A DNA stretch of 64,000 nt from Bacteroides sp. 51 (GTDB taxonomy: Bacteria; Bacteroidota; Bacteroidia; Bacteroidales; Bacteroidaceae). Within the stretch, counting starts at the first letter, position 1; every line of letters starts with the position of its first letter. Shown here piece after piece: positions 18,344 through 27,546 of the stretch. The stretch spans positions 64,572-128,571 of the forward strand of contig NZ_QVMI01000009.1 of NCBI RefSeq assembly GCF_010500965.1, given 5' to 3'. A program made the position numbers and the translations under genes. The notes under the pieces are model-generated. The model was not told the origin of the DNA. It worked only from the letters and a program-made list of their open reading frames with translations, and did not search any database.

Positions 18344-18400
18344 TTAACGTTAACTTAACGTTGGGTTAACATAGATTCAGGTCAGACACCTATATCTTTG
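18344..18400 (+). promoter_or_regulatory. 11-bp box promoter with no protein gene downstream
   Basis: Three TTAAC boxes at 18344-18348, 18355-18359 and 18366-18370 (exact 11-bp period), 22 bp, then -7 element TATCTTTG at 18393-18400. This is one of the most complete copies of the shared promoter layout. The next plus-strand protein gene is more than 1.2 kb away, beyond a strong terminator, so it appears to drive a non-coding transcript. In 18077-18343 I see only a small palindrome and two TTAAC motifs without a fitting -7 element. Confidence 0.78.
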
Positions 18401-18405
18401 TATAA

Positions 18406-18718
18406 TCGGAGCGATCATGATGGTGTCAGTTGTCCATCGAAAGTGCATTCTCCCAAAGTTGCACCTTGTAAAATAGGCCTCCTCCTCCGGAATGGCACTT
18501 TGATCGCTCCTTTGGAAATGTATTATAAACTCTCATATAGTCGGTTTGTTTTTGTATTGACCGTGTTTTTCTGAGTCGTTGCGATAGCGATTCACAGACC
18601 TTAAAGTTTAATTGGTAGTATTGTAGACGTTGCGATAGCGTCTGGTACTTAACAAGATAGGTGTTTTAACTGTGTCAACCCCTCAACCCATGTTCCTTCT
18701 GGTTGAGGGGTTTTCTTT
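18406..18718 (+). ncRNA. Predicted structured small RNA of the peptide-secretion regulon
   Basis: Inferred transcript of about 310 nt. Start: about 6 nt after the -7 element of the three-box promoter. At its 5' end GGAGCGATCA (18408-18417) pairs with TGATCGCTCC (18501-18510), enclosing two more stems (18419-18423 with 18434-18438; 18441-18450 with 18490-18500), a three-way junction. Further on, two hairpins have the identical 9-nt loop TTGCGATAG on different stems: GAGTCG/CGATTC (18573-18593) and AGACG/CGTCT (18625-18643). It ends at the terminator 18677-18718. Only tiny reading frames of 18-19 codons lie inside. It does not match an RNA family I can name; a Bacteroidales 6S-like RNA is an alternative. 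Confidence 0.6.
18677..18718 (+). terminator. Rho-independent terminator of the predicted small RNA
   Basis: Perfect 12-bp stem AACCCCTCAACC / GGTTGAGGGGTT (18677-18688, 18701-18712), 12-nt loop, then TTTTCTTT. The neighbouring minus-strand gene ends at 18778, so this could serve both strands, but the T-tract is on the plus strand. Confidence 0.85.
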
Positions 18719-18777
18719 GAAGGGAATTTTTTATGTGGTTTGGGCTGTTTTTAATAAGACCATACCAATCCAACCTG

Positions 18778-19467
18778 TTACCCTGATACCCCAAGAGTGA
18801 TGATGCTGAAACGAACACCTTCAATGTCTGATAAGACAGATGCGCAAGCTTTGATCGTAGCACCGGTGGTTAACACATCATCAATCAGAAGGATATGTTT
18901 TCCGGTTAAACCCTCTGTTTGCTGAAGTTCGAATGCATCCTTTACATTCTCCCAACGTTCCGTAACCGAATTGGACGTTTGACTATCCGTATAAGCTTTA
19001 CGTATAATAGCCTGATTATTAATCGGAATTTGACAAACACCTGCTATCCCCCTGGCGATCCATTCACTTTGGTTATACCCCCGCTTTTTGAATCTTTTGT
19101 GGTGAAGCGGAATGGGAATAATCAGATCAATGCAATCAAGAAATCCGCTGCCCATTATTTCCTGGGCGAAATGTTTGCCCATGATTTCGCCCACATCCTT
19201 TCTGCCTTTATATTTCAAGACACGTATGATATTGCGGTATGCACTCCCTTTCCGATAGTAAAAGAAAGCCGTAACACGTTCAATGGGTATTTGTCCCCAA
19301 AACTGTTTTTCCATCTGGTTATCTTTTTGTAAATGATAGTGTGTGCGGGGAATGTTAATATTGCAGAGTGTACACATACATCTCTCCGCATGACTTAATG
19401 TACGGCTGCAAACCACGCATTGGCGGGGAATAAGCAAGTTGAAGAACGACTCCATCCAGTTTCTCAT
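18778..19467 (-). CDS. ComF-family phosphoribosyltransferase-like protein
   Basis: 229-residue member of the ComF/GntX family, linked to DNA uptake or DNA-related processes in other bacteria; the biochemical activity is not established. An N-terminal zinc-ribbon-like cysteine cluster (CVVCSRTL then CMCTLC, about 17-37) is followed by a type I phosphoribosyltransferase fold with the PRPP loop LLIDDVLTTGATIKAC (about 192-207) and the conserved LIIPIPLHHKRFKKRGYNQSE. Length and motif order are normal. Single gene flanked by the predicted small RNA terminator and the divergent NUDIX gene. Confidence 0.9.
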   Translation of the reverse strand: MRNWMESFFNLLIPRQCVVCSRTLSHAERCMCTLCNINIPRTHYHLQKDNQMEKQFWGQIPIERVTAFFYYRKGSAYRNIIRVLKYKGRKDVGEIMGKHFAQEIMGSGFLDCIDLIIPIPLHHKRFKKRGYNQSEWIARGIAGVCQIPINNQAIIRKAYTDSQTSNSVTERWENVKDAFELQQTEGLTGKHILLIDDVLTTGATIKACASVLSDIEGVRFSIITLGVSG

Positions 19468-19578
19468 GTTTTCTTGTTTGTGTAAAGTGTTCTGCGAAGA
19501 TAACGTTTTAAGATCAGAGAATTGCCACGCTTTTTTTATAAATTTAAGTTATCTATGGTCTTAAAAACATAAAAACCT

Positions 19579-19666
19579 ATAAACTCAAAAACTTAAATGT
19601 TACTTTTGTGCTTTTGAGGTTAAGAAATTCATAAACTCAAAGACTTGTATAAACTCAAAAACTCAA
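19579..19666. repeat. Repeated ATAAACTCAAARACT motif
   Basis: ATAAACTCAAAAACT at 19579 and 19649 and ATAAACTCAAAGACT at 19631, in the gap upstream of the NUDIX gene. The last copies are 18 bp apart. The NUDIX -7 element lies between the copies. Confidence 0.6.
19601..19608 (+). promoter_or_regulatory. -7 element of the NUDIX gene
   Basis: TACTTTTG, 61 bp before the ATG at 19670; exact TAnnTTTG match. Confidence 0.5.
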
Positions 19667-19669
19667 CAT

Positions 19670-20197
19670 ATGCATCCCTTTTCCCAATTTCATTACTGCC
19701 CTAAATGCGGTTCCGACCGTTTTGTAATTAACAATGAAAAGTCCAAAAAATGCGAGAAGTGTGGCTTCGTTTACTATTTCAATTCATGTGCCGCTACCGT
19801 AGCGCTGATTCTGAATGAAAAGAACGAGTTGTTGGTGTGCCGCCGGGCGAAGAATCCCGCAAAGGGCACCCTTGATCTTCCGGGGGGCTTTATTGATATG
19901 CACGAAACCGCAGAAGAAGGAGTGGCTCGCGAGGTACTGGAAGAAACCGGACTGGTTGTGAAAGAGGCAATCTATCAATTCTCTTTACCTAACATTTATG
20001 TTTATTCGGATTTTGAGGTCCATACACTCGATATGTTCTTTTTGTGTAAAGTGGAACACACAGATCATATCGAAGCCAATGATGATGTAACAGATTCTTT
20101 CTTTTTACCTCTTTCCGATATCAATGTTGATGATTTCGGACTGGATTCTATTCGAAAAGGAGTGGCGGCAGCATGCCGTGGCTGGGTTCTTAGATAG
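19670..20197 (+). CDS. NUDIX hydrolase with N-terminal zinc ribbon
   Basis: 175-residue pyrophosphohydrolase. A four-cysteine zinc ribbon (C10, C13, C28, C31 in CPKC and CEKC) precedes the NUDIX box, which starts near residue 71 as GGFIDMHETAEEG and continues AREVLEETGL with the REVxEE metal ligands intact. Zinc-ribbon NUDIX proteins of this layout include NADH pyrophosphatases (NudC type) and others; the NudC-specific SQPWPFPxS tail is not seen, so the substrate is left open. Monocistronic between the ComF-like gene (divergent) and the TPR gene, which has its own promoter. Confidence 0.92.
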   Translation: MHPFSQFHYCPKCGSDRFVINNEKSKKCEKCGFVYYFNSCAATVALILNEKNELLVCRRAKNPAKGTLDLPGGFIDMHETAEEGVAREVLEETGLVVKEAIYQFSLPNIYVYSDFEVHTLDMFFLCKVEHTDHIEANDDVTDSFFLPLSDINVDDFGLDSIRKGVAAACRGWVLR

Positions 20198-20247
20198 AGA
20201 CTCCGCGTTAATCTGCGGAACTCTGCGGTTAAAAAAGAAAAAACACT

Positions 20248-20255
20248 TACTTTTG
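20248..20255 (+). promoter_or_regulatory. -7 element of the TPR gene
   Basis: TACTTTTG, 17 bp before the ATG at 20273. Confidence 0.5.
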
Positions 20256-20272
20256 TAAAAACGCTAATTGTT

Positions 20273-23200
20273 ATGAAAACAAGAATATTAAGGCTTATTT
20301 GTTTTTATATATGCTGCTTTCCTCTCATAGTGTCGGCACAGGTGAACAGAACCGGCACATCGTCGGGTAACCTGTACAATGAGGCGCGCGAGTTATTCAC
20401 ACAAAAGCATTATGCGGCTGCCGCCCCCTTGCTAAGGACATTCCTGACGCAGAAACCATCGGCAGGACTGAGGCTGGAAGCGGAATATATGCTGGCATGT
20501 TCGGCCTACGAACTGCAAGACCAACGTCGCATAGAGATACTAAAAACCTATCTGAAAAACTTCCCCGACTCCCCATATACCAATCGTGTTAACTCCCTCA
20601 TCGCTTCGGCTTATTTCTTTGAGAAAGACTATGATAACGCCCTGGCTATGTTCAATTCGGTAGATCCGGATTTGCTTCCGAATGACGAACGGGACGATAT
20701 CGTTTACCGGATGGCTATCTCCAATATGACTGTGGGTAACGTAGATCAGGCAGCCGCCTGGTTTGAAGTGTTGAAAAACAACAGCAAAAAGTATGCAAAG
20801 GATTGTGCGTACTATATCTCCTATATCCGCTATACGCAGGGGCGGTATGACGAAGCATTAAGCGGATTCCTGCCTTTGCAGGATGATTCCAAATACAAAA
20901 CACTGGTACCTTATTACATTGCCGAGTGTTATCTGCAAAAAAAACAATACGATCAGGCGGAAACCATAGCACAGAAATTCCTGTCGGCACACCCCCGCGA
21001 TCCGAACGCAGGAGAACTCTTCCGCGTACTGGGCGAGGTATATTATAACTTGCAGGAATACGATAAAGCAGTAACTTCATTCGAAAGTTACAAATCAGCC
21101 ATAGACCCCCCAAGGCGTGATGCTCTTTATATGCTGGGATTGTCCTATTACAAAACCGGAGTTTATTCCAAAGCTACAGTCGCACTAGGTGAGGTAATCA
21201 CCCTTGATGATGCGTTAACACAGAACGCCTACCTGCATTTAGGGCTATCCTATCTGCAACTGGCCGAGAAAACAAAAGCACGTATGGCTTTTGAACAAGC
21301 GGCGGCATCCAATGCAGATATGCGGGTAAAAGAACAGGCGGCATACAATTATGCATTGAGTGTACATGATACTTCTTTCTCCGCCTTTGGCGAATCGGTA
21401 ACAGCTTTCGAGAAGTTCCTGAATGAATTCCCGAACTCGGAATATGCCGAGAAGATCAGTGGTTATCTGGTAGATGTATATCTCAACACCAAGAGCTATG
21501 AAGCAGCTTTAAGCTCTATTGACCGTATCTCGCGTCCGACCACCCGGATCATGGAAGCCAAACAAAAGATTCTGTTCCAGCTGGGGACGCAGGCATTTGT
21601 GAATACCGCTTTTGATAAGGCTGTATCTTACTTCAACGAGTCGATTGCTCTTGGACAATACAATGCACAAACCCAAGCAGATGCTTATTACTGGCGTGGA
21701 GAAGCATACTATAGACAGAATGCTGTAGATAATGCAAGTCGTGACTTTAACGAATACCTTCGGCTGACTACCCAAAAGAATACGGAAATGTATGCTTTGG
21801 CGCACTATAACCTGGGGTATGTGGCGTTCCATAAAAAGAACTATCCACAGGCCCGGGATTGGTTTAAGAAATATATCAGCCTTGACAAAGGTAGAAACCG
21901 AACAGCTTTGGCAGATGCCTATAACCGTGTTGGAGATAGTTATCTGAACGAACGTGACTTTGATAACGCTAAACATGCATATTCACAAGCAGAAGCAATG
22001 GATACCCCGGCGGGTGATTATTCTTTCTATCAACTGGCTTTAGTGTCGGGTTTACAGAAAGATTATGCCGGAAAGATTACATTACTAAATCGTTTAGCAG
22101 GCAAATACCCCTCATCGGCTTATATTGTTAACGCGTTGTATGAAAAAGGACGTTCGTATGTGTTGATGGAAAACAATAGCCAGGCTATTACCGCTTTCCG
22201 TGAATTGCTCGATAAATACCCGAATAGTCCGGTGAGTCGTAAAGCTGCCGCCGAGATCGGCATGTTGTATTACCAGAATGAGAATTATGATCAGGCCATT
22301 GCGGCATACAAATATGTAGTCGAAAACTATCCGGGCAGCGAAGAAGCGCGTTTGGCACTACGCGACCTGAAATCAATCTATATTGATGCCAACCGGGTAG
22401 ATGAGTTTGCTGCTTTAGCATCTTCACTACCGGGAAATATACAGTTTGATACAAACGAACAAGACTCGCTGACTTATGTCGCTGCCGAAAAGATATATAT
22501 GCGCGGACGTATTGAAGAGGCAAAAAGCAGTCTTACCAAGTATCTGCAATCCTTTCCTGATGGCGCCTTTGGACTGAATGCATATTATTACTTAACCTTG
22601 ATAGCGAAGGAGCAGGGACAATCGAACCTGGTTCTTGAATATTCGGAAAAACTTCTGGAATATCCCAACAATCAGTTCTCAGAAGAAGTACTGATTATGC
22701 GTAGTGAGGTGCAATTTAATGCACAACAATATGCCAATGCGCTGGTCACCTATAAACAGTTGAAAGAAAAAGCATCTACTGTTGATCGCCGTATCCTTGC
22801 CGAAACAGGTATCCTGCGTAGTGCCTATATGTCGAGAAACGATATGGAAACCATTCATGCTGCAACTGATTTACTGTCGGAAGCGAAGCTAACACCCGAA
22901 TTAACACAGGAAGCCATGTACTTCCGTGCCCGCGCATATCTCAATCAAAATGCCAGCGAGGCTGCAATGAGAGACTTGCAAACATTGGCTGAAGATACCC
23001 GTAACTCTTATGGAGCAGAGGCCAAATACCTGGTAGCAAGGGAATATTATGAAGCAAAAGATTATACGGCTGCTGAAAAAGAAATATTGGATTTCATAGA
23101 TAAAAGTACTCCTCATGCTTACTGGCTGGCACGGGGCTTTATACTGCTTTCCGACACTTACGTTGCTATGGGGCGTGAGTTGGATGCCCGTCAATACCTG

Positions 23201-23278
23201 CTAAGTCTTCAACAGAATTATCAGGCAGATGATGATATTAAGAGTATGATTGATACAAGATTACAGAAACTAAAATAA
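20273..23278 (+). CDS. Secreted tetratricopeptide-repeat protein
   Basis: 1001-residue periplasmic or surface-associated scaffold. Signal peptide MKTRILRLICFYICCFPLIVSA, then TPR/Sel1-type repeats over nearly the whole length, with recurring patterns such as YxxAxxxFxxxxxxxP (YPNSPVSRKAAAEIGMLYYQ, FPNSEYAEKISGYLVDVY, YPGSEEARLALRDLKSIY). No catalytic motif seen. Ends 10 bp before the outer-membrane barrel gene, so the two are probably co-transcribed and may act together at the envelope, for example in assembly or surface-complex stability; that role is inference. Confidence 0.88.
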   Translation: MKTRILRLICFYICCFPLIVSAQVNRTGTSSGNLYNEARELFTQKHYAAAAPLLRTFLTQKPSAGLRLEAEYMLACSAYELQDQRRIEILKTYLKNFPDSPYTNRVNSLIASAYFFEKDYDNALAMFNSVDPDLLPNDERDDIVYRMAISNMTVGNVDQAAAWFEVLKNNSKKYAKDCAYYISYIRYTQGRYDEALSGFLPLQDDSKYKTLVPYYIAECYLQKKQYDQAETIAQKFLSAHPRDPNAGELFRVLGEVYYNLQEYDKAVTSFESYKSAIDPPRRDALYMLGLSYYKTGVYSKATVALGEVITLDDALTQNAYLHLGLSYLQLAEKTKARMAFEQAAASNADMRVKEQAAYNYALSVHDTSFSAFGESVTAFEKFLNEFPNSEYAEKISGYLVDVYLNTKSYEAALSSIDRISRPTTRIMEAKQKILFQLGTQAFVNTAFDKAVSYFNESIALGQYNAQTQADAYYWRGEAYYRQNAVDNASRDFNEYLRLTTQKNTEMYALAHYNLGYVAFHKKNYPQARDWFKKYISLDKGRNRTALADAYNRVGDSYLNERDFDNAKHAYSQAEAMDTPAGDYSFYQLALVSGLQKDYAGKITLLNRLAGKYPSSAYIVNALYEKGRSYVLMENNSQAITAFRELLDKYPNSPVSRKAAAEIGMLYYQNENYDQAIAAYKYVVENYPGSEEARLALRDLKSIYIDANRVDEFAALASSLPGNIQFDTNEQDSLTYVAAEKIYMRGRIEEAKSSLTKYLQSFPDGAFGLNAYYYLTLIAKEQGQSNLVLEYSEKLLEYPNNQFSEEVLIMRSEVQFNAQQYANALVTYKQLKEKASTVDRRILAETGILRSAYMSRNDMETIHAATDLLSEAKLTPELTQEAMYFRARAYLNQNASEAAMRDLQTLAEDTRNSYGAEAKYLVAREYYEAKDYTAAEKEILDFIDKSTPHAYWLARGFILLSDTYVAMGRELDARQYLLSLQQNYQADDDIKSMIDTRLQKLK

Positions 23279-23288
23279 CTAACCGATT

Positions 23289-24977
23289 ATGGAATTAAAA
23301 TCGATGAACAGACTATGTTTACTGGGTGGAGCAATGGCGTTGCTGACTTCTTTACCAAACTCATCTCTACAGGCGCAAAGCCATAAGAAAGATACCACCA
23401 TGAATCGTACCGTTGTGGTAGAACAGCAATATAATCCTGATATTATGGATGCGCAAAAAGTTAATGTGCTTCCTACGGTAAATGAACTGACAACTACTCC
23501 GGGTGAAGTAGAATACGATAGAAACGTAGCGCCGGCTACCGTATTGCCGGGAACGGCTATGGCTGCTTATGCTGGTGAAGAAAGACAAAATCTAGCAAAA
23601 CAGGGTTATGTACGTGTAGGATATGGTAATATCGGCAACCTTGACCTGGAAGGAAATTATCTGTTCAACCTGACGGCAAAAGATAAATTGAACCTCTCTT
23701 TGGGAGTTCAGGGAATGGATGGAAAGGTATACTATCCATCAGAGAGTGAAAAGTGGGATAGTCGCTTTTACCGTACAAAGGCCGGAATTGACTATATACA
23801 TCAGTTTAATACGGTAGATTTTAATGTAGCAGGAAACTTTGGGTTGAGTAATTTCAACTTTATGCCCTACTTCCTTATGGATCACCAACGATTCACAACG
23901 GGGGATGTGCGGTTTGGAGTGAAATCAACAGATCAATCGCTGCCCATGCACTTTAATCTCGAAACAGGACTTTATCTATATAGTAGGGCACATAATGTAT
24001 TTGCCCCTGGTCAGGATGACTCAGTGAATGAGACGAGTGTTCGTACAAAAGGAGATTTTACCGGTGACATTGCTGATAGTCAGCAAATAGGGGTAGCCTT
24101 CGAAATGAACAATCTGTTCTATAACAATGATGAATTCGAAAACTACACCACATTGTTACTGAAACCTTATTATGAGTTTAAAGAAGAAGATGTATGGAAG
24201 TTGCATCTGGGCGTAAATGTAGACCTGGCTTTTGGGCATGGTAAGAAATTCCGTGTGTCTCCGGATGTGAAAGCCGAATATACTATATCAGAGGGATATG
24301 TACTTTATGCGAATGCAACAGGGGGACGAATGTTGAATGATTTCCGTCGTTTGGAACAGTTTAATCCATATGGTGAGCTCTTGTGGCAAAATACGGATAG
24401 TTATGAGCAGTTGAATGCTTCTTTAGGTTTTAAAATGAGTCCGGCTACAGGTTTCTGGCTAAATGTATTTGGTGGATATCAGGTCGTTAAAGATGATCTT
24501 TATAACAGCGTAGAAGCTGTTGTTGTTGATCCAATGTCATATTATCTCTATTCAATATCTTTCCCGCAGGAAGAAACCAAGAACTTCTTTGTAGGTTTAC
24601 AGGCTAATTATAATTATAAGGATATCTTTAACTTTATGGCTAAGACGCAATACCATAATTGGGATTCGGATGCAGAATATGCTCTTGAATATAAACCCGA
24701 GTTTCGTTTTGACTTGCAAGTTGGAGTCCGTCCTGTTTCTGCACTGGGAATTAACCTGGGATATGAGTTTATTAAACGCCACACAATGGAAGTTGATGGA
24801 GGCAATTATCGTGTAGGGAATATAAGCAATCTGAACCTGGGTGCAACTTATGATCTTTTCGATGGCATTTCTCTCTATGCCCGCGCATCTAATCTGCTGA
24901 ACAGAAAAGCGCCATATTATCTCAATTCGCCCATACCCGGAATAAATTTCCTTGGCGGTGTAATCTTTAGCTTTTAA
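23289..24977 (+). CDS. Outer-membrane beta-barrel protein (TonB-dependent-receptor-like, no plug seen)
   Basis: 562 residues, signal peptide ending near SSLQAQS. The body alternates aromatic and polar residues in strand-like stretches (YVRVGYGNIGNLDLEGNYLF, LNLGATYDLFDGISLYARAS) and ends in the outer-membrane insertion signal GGVIFSF with a terminal phenylalanine. An N-terminal plug or TonB box is not evident, and the length is short for a full TonB-dependent receptor. It follows the TPR gene by 10 bp; the pair is followed by a strong terminator before topA. Confidence 0.8.
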   Translation: MELKSMNRLCLLGGAMALLTSLPNSSLQAQSHKKDTTMNRTVVVEQQYNPDIMDAQKVNVLPTVNELTTTPGEVEYDRNVAPATVLPGTAMAAYAGEERQNLAKQGYVRVGYGNIGNLDLEGNYLFNLTAKDKLNLSLGVQGMDGKVYYPSESEKWDSRFYRTKAGIDYIHQFNTVDFNVAGNFGLSNFNFMPYFLMDHQRFTTGDVRFGVKSTDQSLPMHFNLETGLYLYSRAHNVFAPGQDDSVNETSVRTKGDFTGDIADSQQIGVAFEMNNLFYNNDEFENYTTLLLKPYYEFKEEDVWKLHLGVNVDLAFGHGKKFRVSPDVKAEYTISEGYVLYANATGGRMLNDFRRLEQFNPYGELLWQNTDSYEQLNASLGFKMSPATGFWLNVFGGYQVVKDDLYNSVEAVVVDPMSYYLYSISFPQEETKNFFVGLQANYNYKDIFNFMAKTQYHNWDSDAEYALEYKPEFRFDLQVGVRPVSALGINLGYEFIKRHTMEVDGGNYRVGNISNLNLGATYDLFDGISLYARASNLLNRKAPYYLNSPIPGINFLGGVIFSF

Positions 24978-24994
24978 CTTAAAAAGTAGTTAAT

Positions 24995-25061
24995 AAAACA
25001 TTTGCTTTCGCAAAAAACTTAGTTTTTTATATATAATAAGGTATAAGCAAATGTTTTTTTT
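24995..25061 (+). terminator. Terminator of the TPR/barrel operon
   Basis: Outer 13-bp arms AAAACATTTGCTT (24995-25007) and AAGCAAATGTTTT (25045-25057), an inner AAAAAACT/AGTTTTTT pairing, then a run of T to 25061. Confidence 0.75.
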
Positions 25062-25062
25062 C

Positions 25063-25070
25063 TAATTTTG
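25063..25070 (+). promoter_or_regulatory. -7 element of topA
   Basis: TAATTTTG, 34 bp before the ATG at 25105, immediately after the preceding terminator. Confidence 0.55.
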
Positions 25071-25104
25071 CGGGCAAATTTAAGGAAAGGCAAAAAAATA
25101 AATT

Positions 25105-27456
25105 ATGCAAAAGAACCTTGTTATAGTGGAGTCACCGGCTAAGGCGAAAACCATTGAGAAGTTTCTGGGGAAAGACTTTAAGGTCCTGTCCAGTTACGGC
25201 CATATCCGCGACTTGAAAAAGAAAGAATTCGGTATTGACATCGACAATCACTTCGCACCAAACTATGAAATTCCATCGGATAAGAAAAAGGTGGTGAATG
25301 AACTGAAGAGTGAAGCGGAAAAAGCAGATATAGTATGGCTCGCATCCGATGAGGACCGTGAGGGAGAAGCAATCTCATGGCATCTCTATGAGGTACTTGG
25401 ACTGTCTCCGGAAAAGACAAAGCGTATTGTATTTCATGAGATAACCAAACCGGCTATTCTAAGAGCCATTGAAAATCCACGCGATATAGATATTAATCTG
25501 GTAAATGCGCAACAAGCACGCCGTGTGCTCGACCGTATTGTAGGGTTTGAACTATCGCCTGTATTATGGAAGAAAGTAAAACCGGCATTGTCGGCAGGAC
25601 GTGTGCAGTCGGTTGCTGTACGTCTTATCGCCGAACGTGAAAGGGAAATACAAGCTTTCAACAGCGAAGCATCTTACCGGGTGTCTGCTATCTTCATCGT
25701 ACCTAACGGCGATGGAAAGATGGTAGAGATGAAAGCCGAATTATCTCATAGATTCAAAACAAAAGAAGAAGCACAGGCCTTCCTTGAAAAATGCAAGTCG
25801 GCTTCTTTTAGTATTGATGATATTGTAACCCGTCCGTTAACTAAAAGTGCTACTGCTCCGTTTACAACCTCCACGTTGCAACAGGAAGCTGCGCGCAAAC
25901 TAGGTTATACGGTGACTCAGACTATGGTCGTTGCTCAAAAACTATACGAATCGGGAAAGATTACCTATATGCGTACCGACTCCGTGAACTTGTCTGATTT
26001 TGCTATTCAGGGAAGTAAAGAGGCGATCACTAAATTGATGGGTGATAAATATGTGAAATCCCGTCAATACTCAACCAAGAGTAAAGGTGCTCAGGAAGCA
26101 CACGAAGCTATTCGTCCAACGGAAATGAGTGCTCAGACTATCGACGGCACAAATCAGGAAAAGAAACTGTACGATCTGATCTGGAAGCGTACCATTGCTT
26201 CGCAAATGGCTGATGCTCAGTTGGAGAAAACAACTGTGACTATTGGCTTGAATAATACCAGTGATAAATTCACTGCTTCGGGTGAAGTTATTAAATTCGA
26301 CGGTTTCCTTCGCGTGTATAACGAATCGTATGATGACGATGCGGAACAACAGGAAGATGAAAGCAACTTGCTGCCGCCTGTAAAAAAAGGACAAACGTTA
26401 GATCAACAGGAAGTAAGTGCAACCGAACGTTTCACTCAGCGTCCTCCAAGATATACCGAAGCAAGTCTGGTACGTAAACTGGAAGAGCTTGGCATTGGTC
26501 GTCCGTCTACTTATGCTCCAACTATATCTACTATTCAGCAGCGTGAGTATGTTGAAAAAGGAGATAGAGAAGGTGAAGAACGTAAATATAATGTGTTGTT
26601 GCTGAAAAACGATAAGATCACAGATACCACAAAGAAAGAGATAACCGGAGCAGAGAAATCGAAACTGTTCCCAACAGATACCGGTCTGGTGGTTAATGAC
26701 TACCTGACAGAATACTTCCCTGACATCCTGGACTATAACTTTACAGCCTCTGTCGAAAAAGACTTCGATGAAATTGCTGAAGGCGAAAAGGAATGGACCA
26801 AGCTGATGGGTAATTTCTATAAAAAGTTCCATCCATCTGTGGAAGGGGCATTGGCTGTGAAATCAGATCATAAAGTGGGTGAGAGGGTACTAGGCACTGA
26901 TCCTACAACAGGAAAACCTGTTTCTGTAAAGATCGGCCGTTTCGGACCTGTAGTACAGATCGGTACTGCTGATGATGAAGAAAAACCGAAATTTGCGCAA
27001 CTACGCAAAGGCTATTCTATGGAAACCGTAACACTGGAAGAAGCGTTGGAGCTATTCAAGTTGCCCCGTCAGTTAGGCGAATTTGAAGGTAAAGTTATGA
27101 CTGTTGGTGTAGGCCGTTTCGGACCATATATTTCTCATAACAGTAAATATGTATCACTGCCTAAGACTTATGATCCGATGGAAGTGACACCCGAGGAAGC
27201 TATTGAGTTGATTGAGGCTAAACGTAAGTCGGAAGCTGAGAAAATCATCAAATCATTTGATGAGGAGCCGGAACTTCAAATCCTGAATGGTCGCTACGGA
27301 CCTTATATTGCTTATAAAAAGTCTAACTATAAGATTCCTAAAGGAGTAACTCCGCAAGATTTGTCTTTGCAAGCCTGCATGGATATTATTAAGCTGCAAG
27401 ATGAGAAAGCAGCCAGCGGTACAGTAAAGAAAGGCCGTTTCGCTAAGAAGAAATAA
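25105..27456 (+). CDS. topA: DNA topoisomerase I (type IA)
   Basis: Relaxes negative supercoils by single-strand passage. 783 residues. TOPRIM domain at the N terminus (NLVIVESPAKAKTIEKFLG, then DEDREGEAISWHL with the acidic metal triad), the type IA core with active-site tyrosine Y288 in ITYMRTDSVNLS, and the conserved LGIGRPSTYAPTIS. The C terminus has topoisomerase C-terminal repeats (GRFGPVVQIG, GRFGPYISH, GRYGPYIAYK) and a basic tail KKGRFAKKK in place of the zinc fingers of the E. coli enzyme, normal for Bacteroidota. Monocistronic between two terminators. Confidence 0.97.
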   Translation: MQKNLVIVESPAKAKTIEKFLGKDFKVLSSYGHIRDLKKKEFGIDIDNHFAPNYEIPSDKKKVVNELKSEAEKADIVWLASDEDREGEAISWHLYEVLGLSPEKTKRIVFHEITKPAILRAIENPRDIDINLVNAQQARRVLDRIVGFELSPVLWKKVKPALSAGRVQSVAVRLIAEREREIQAFNSEASYRVSAIFIVPNGDGKMVEMKAELSHRFKTKEEAQAFLEKCKSASFSIDDIVTRPLTKSATAPFTTSTLQQEAARKLGYTVTQTMVVAQKLYESGKITYMRTDSVNLSDFAIQGSKEAITKLMGDKYVKSRQYSTKSKGAQEAHEAIRPTEMSAQTIDGTNQEKKLYDLIWKRTIASQMADAQLEKTTVTIGLNNTSDKFTASGEVIKFDGFLRVYNESYDDDAEQQEDESNLLPPVKKGQTLDQQEVSATERFTQRPPRYTEASLVRKLEELGIGRPSTYAPTISTIQQREYVEKGDREGEERKYNVLLLKNDKITDTTKKEITGAEKSKLFPTDTGLVVNDYLTEYFPDILDYNFTASVEKDFDEIAEGEKEWTKLMGNFYKKFHPSVEGALAVKSDHKVGERVLGTDPTTGKPVSVKIGRFGPVVQIGTADDEEKPKFAQLRKGYSMETVTLEEALELFKLPRQLGEFEGKVMTVGVGRFGPYISHNSKYVSLPKTYDPMEVTPEEAIELIEAKRKSEAEKIIKSFDEEPELQILNGRYGPYIAYKKSNYKIPKGVTPQDLSLQACMDIIKLQDEKAASGTVKKGRFAKKK

Positions 27457-27476
27457 TATGGCATGAATATAATAGT

Positions 27477-27512
27477 AAGCCCCGTTATCCGGATTGAATA
27501 ACGGGGCTTTTT
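27477..27512 (+). terminator. Terminator of topA
   Basis: Stem AAGCCCCGTTAT / ATAACGGGGCTT (27477-27488, 27498-27509) followed by TTTTT. Confidence 0.88.
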
Positions 27513-27546
27513 GAATTCAGAGAGAATTCCACCTAACCAAGGCTTA

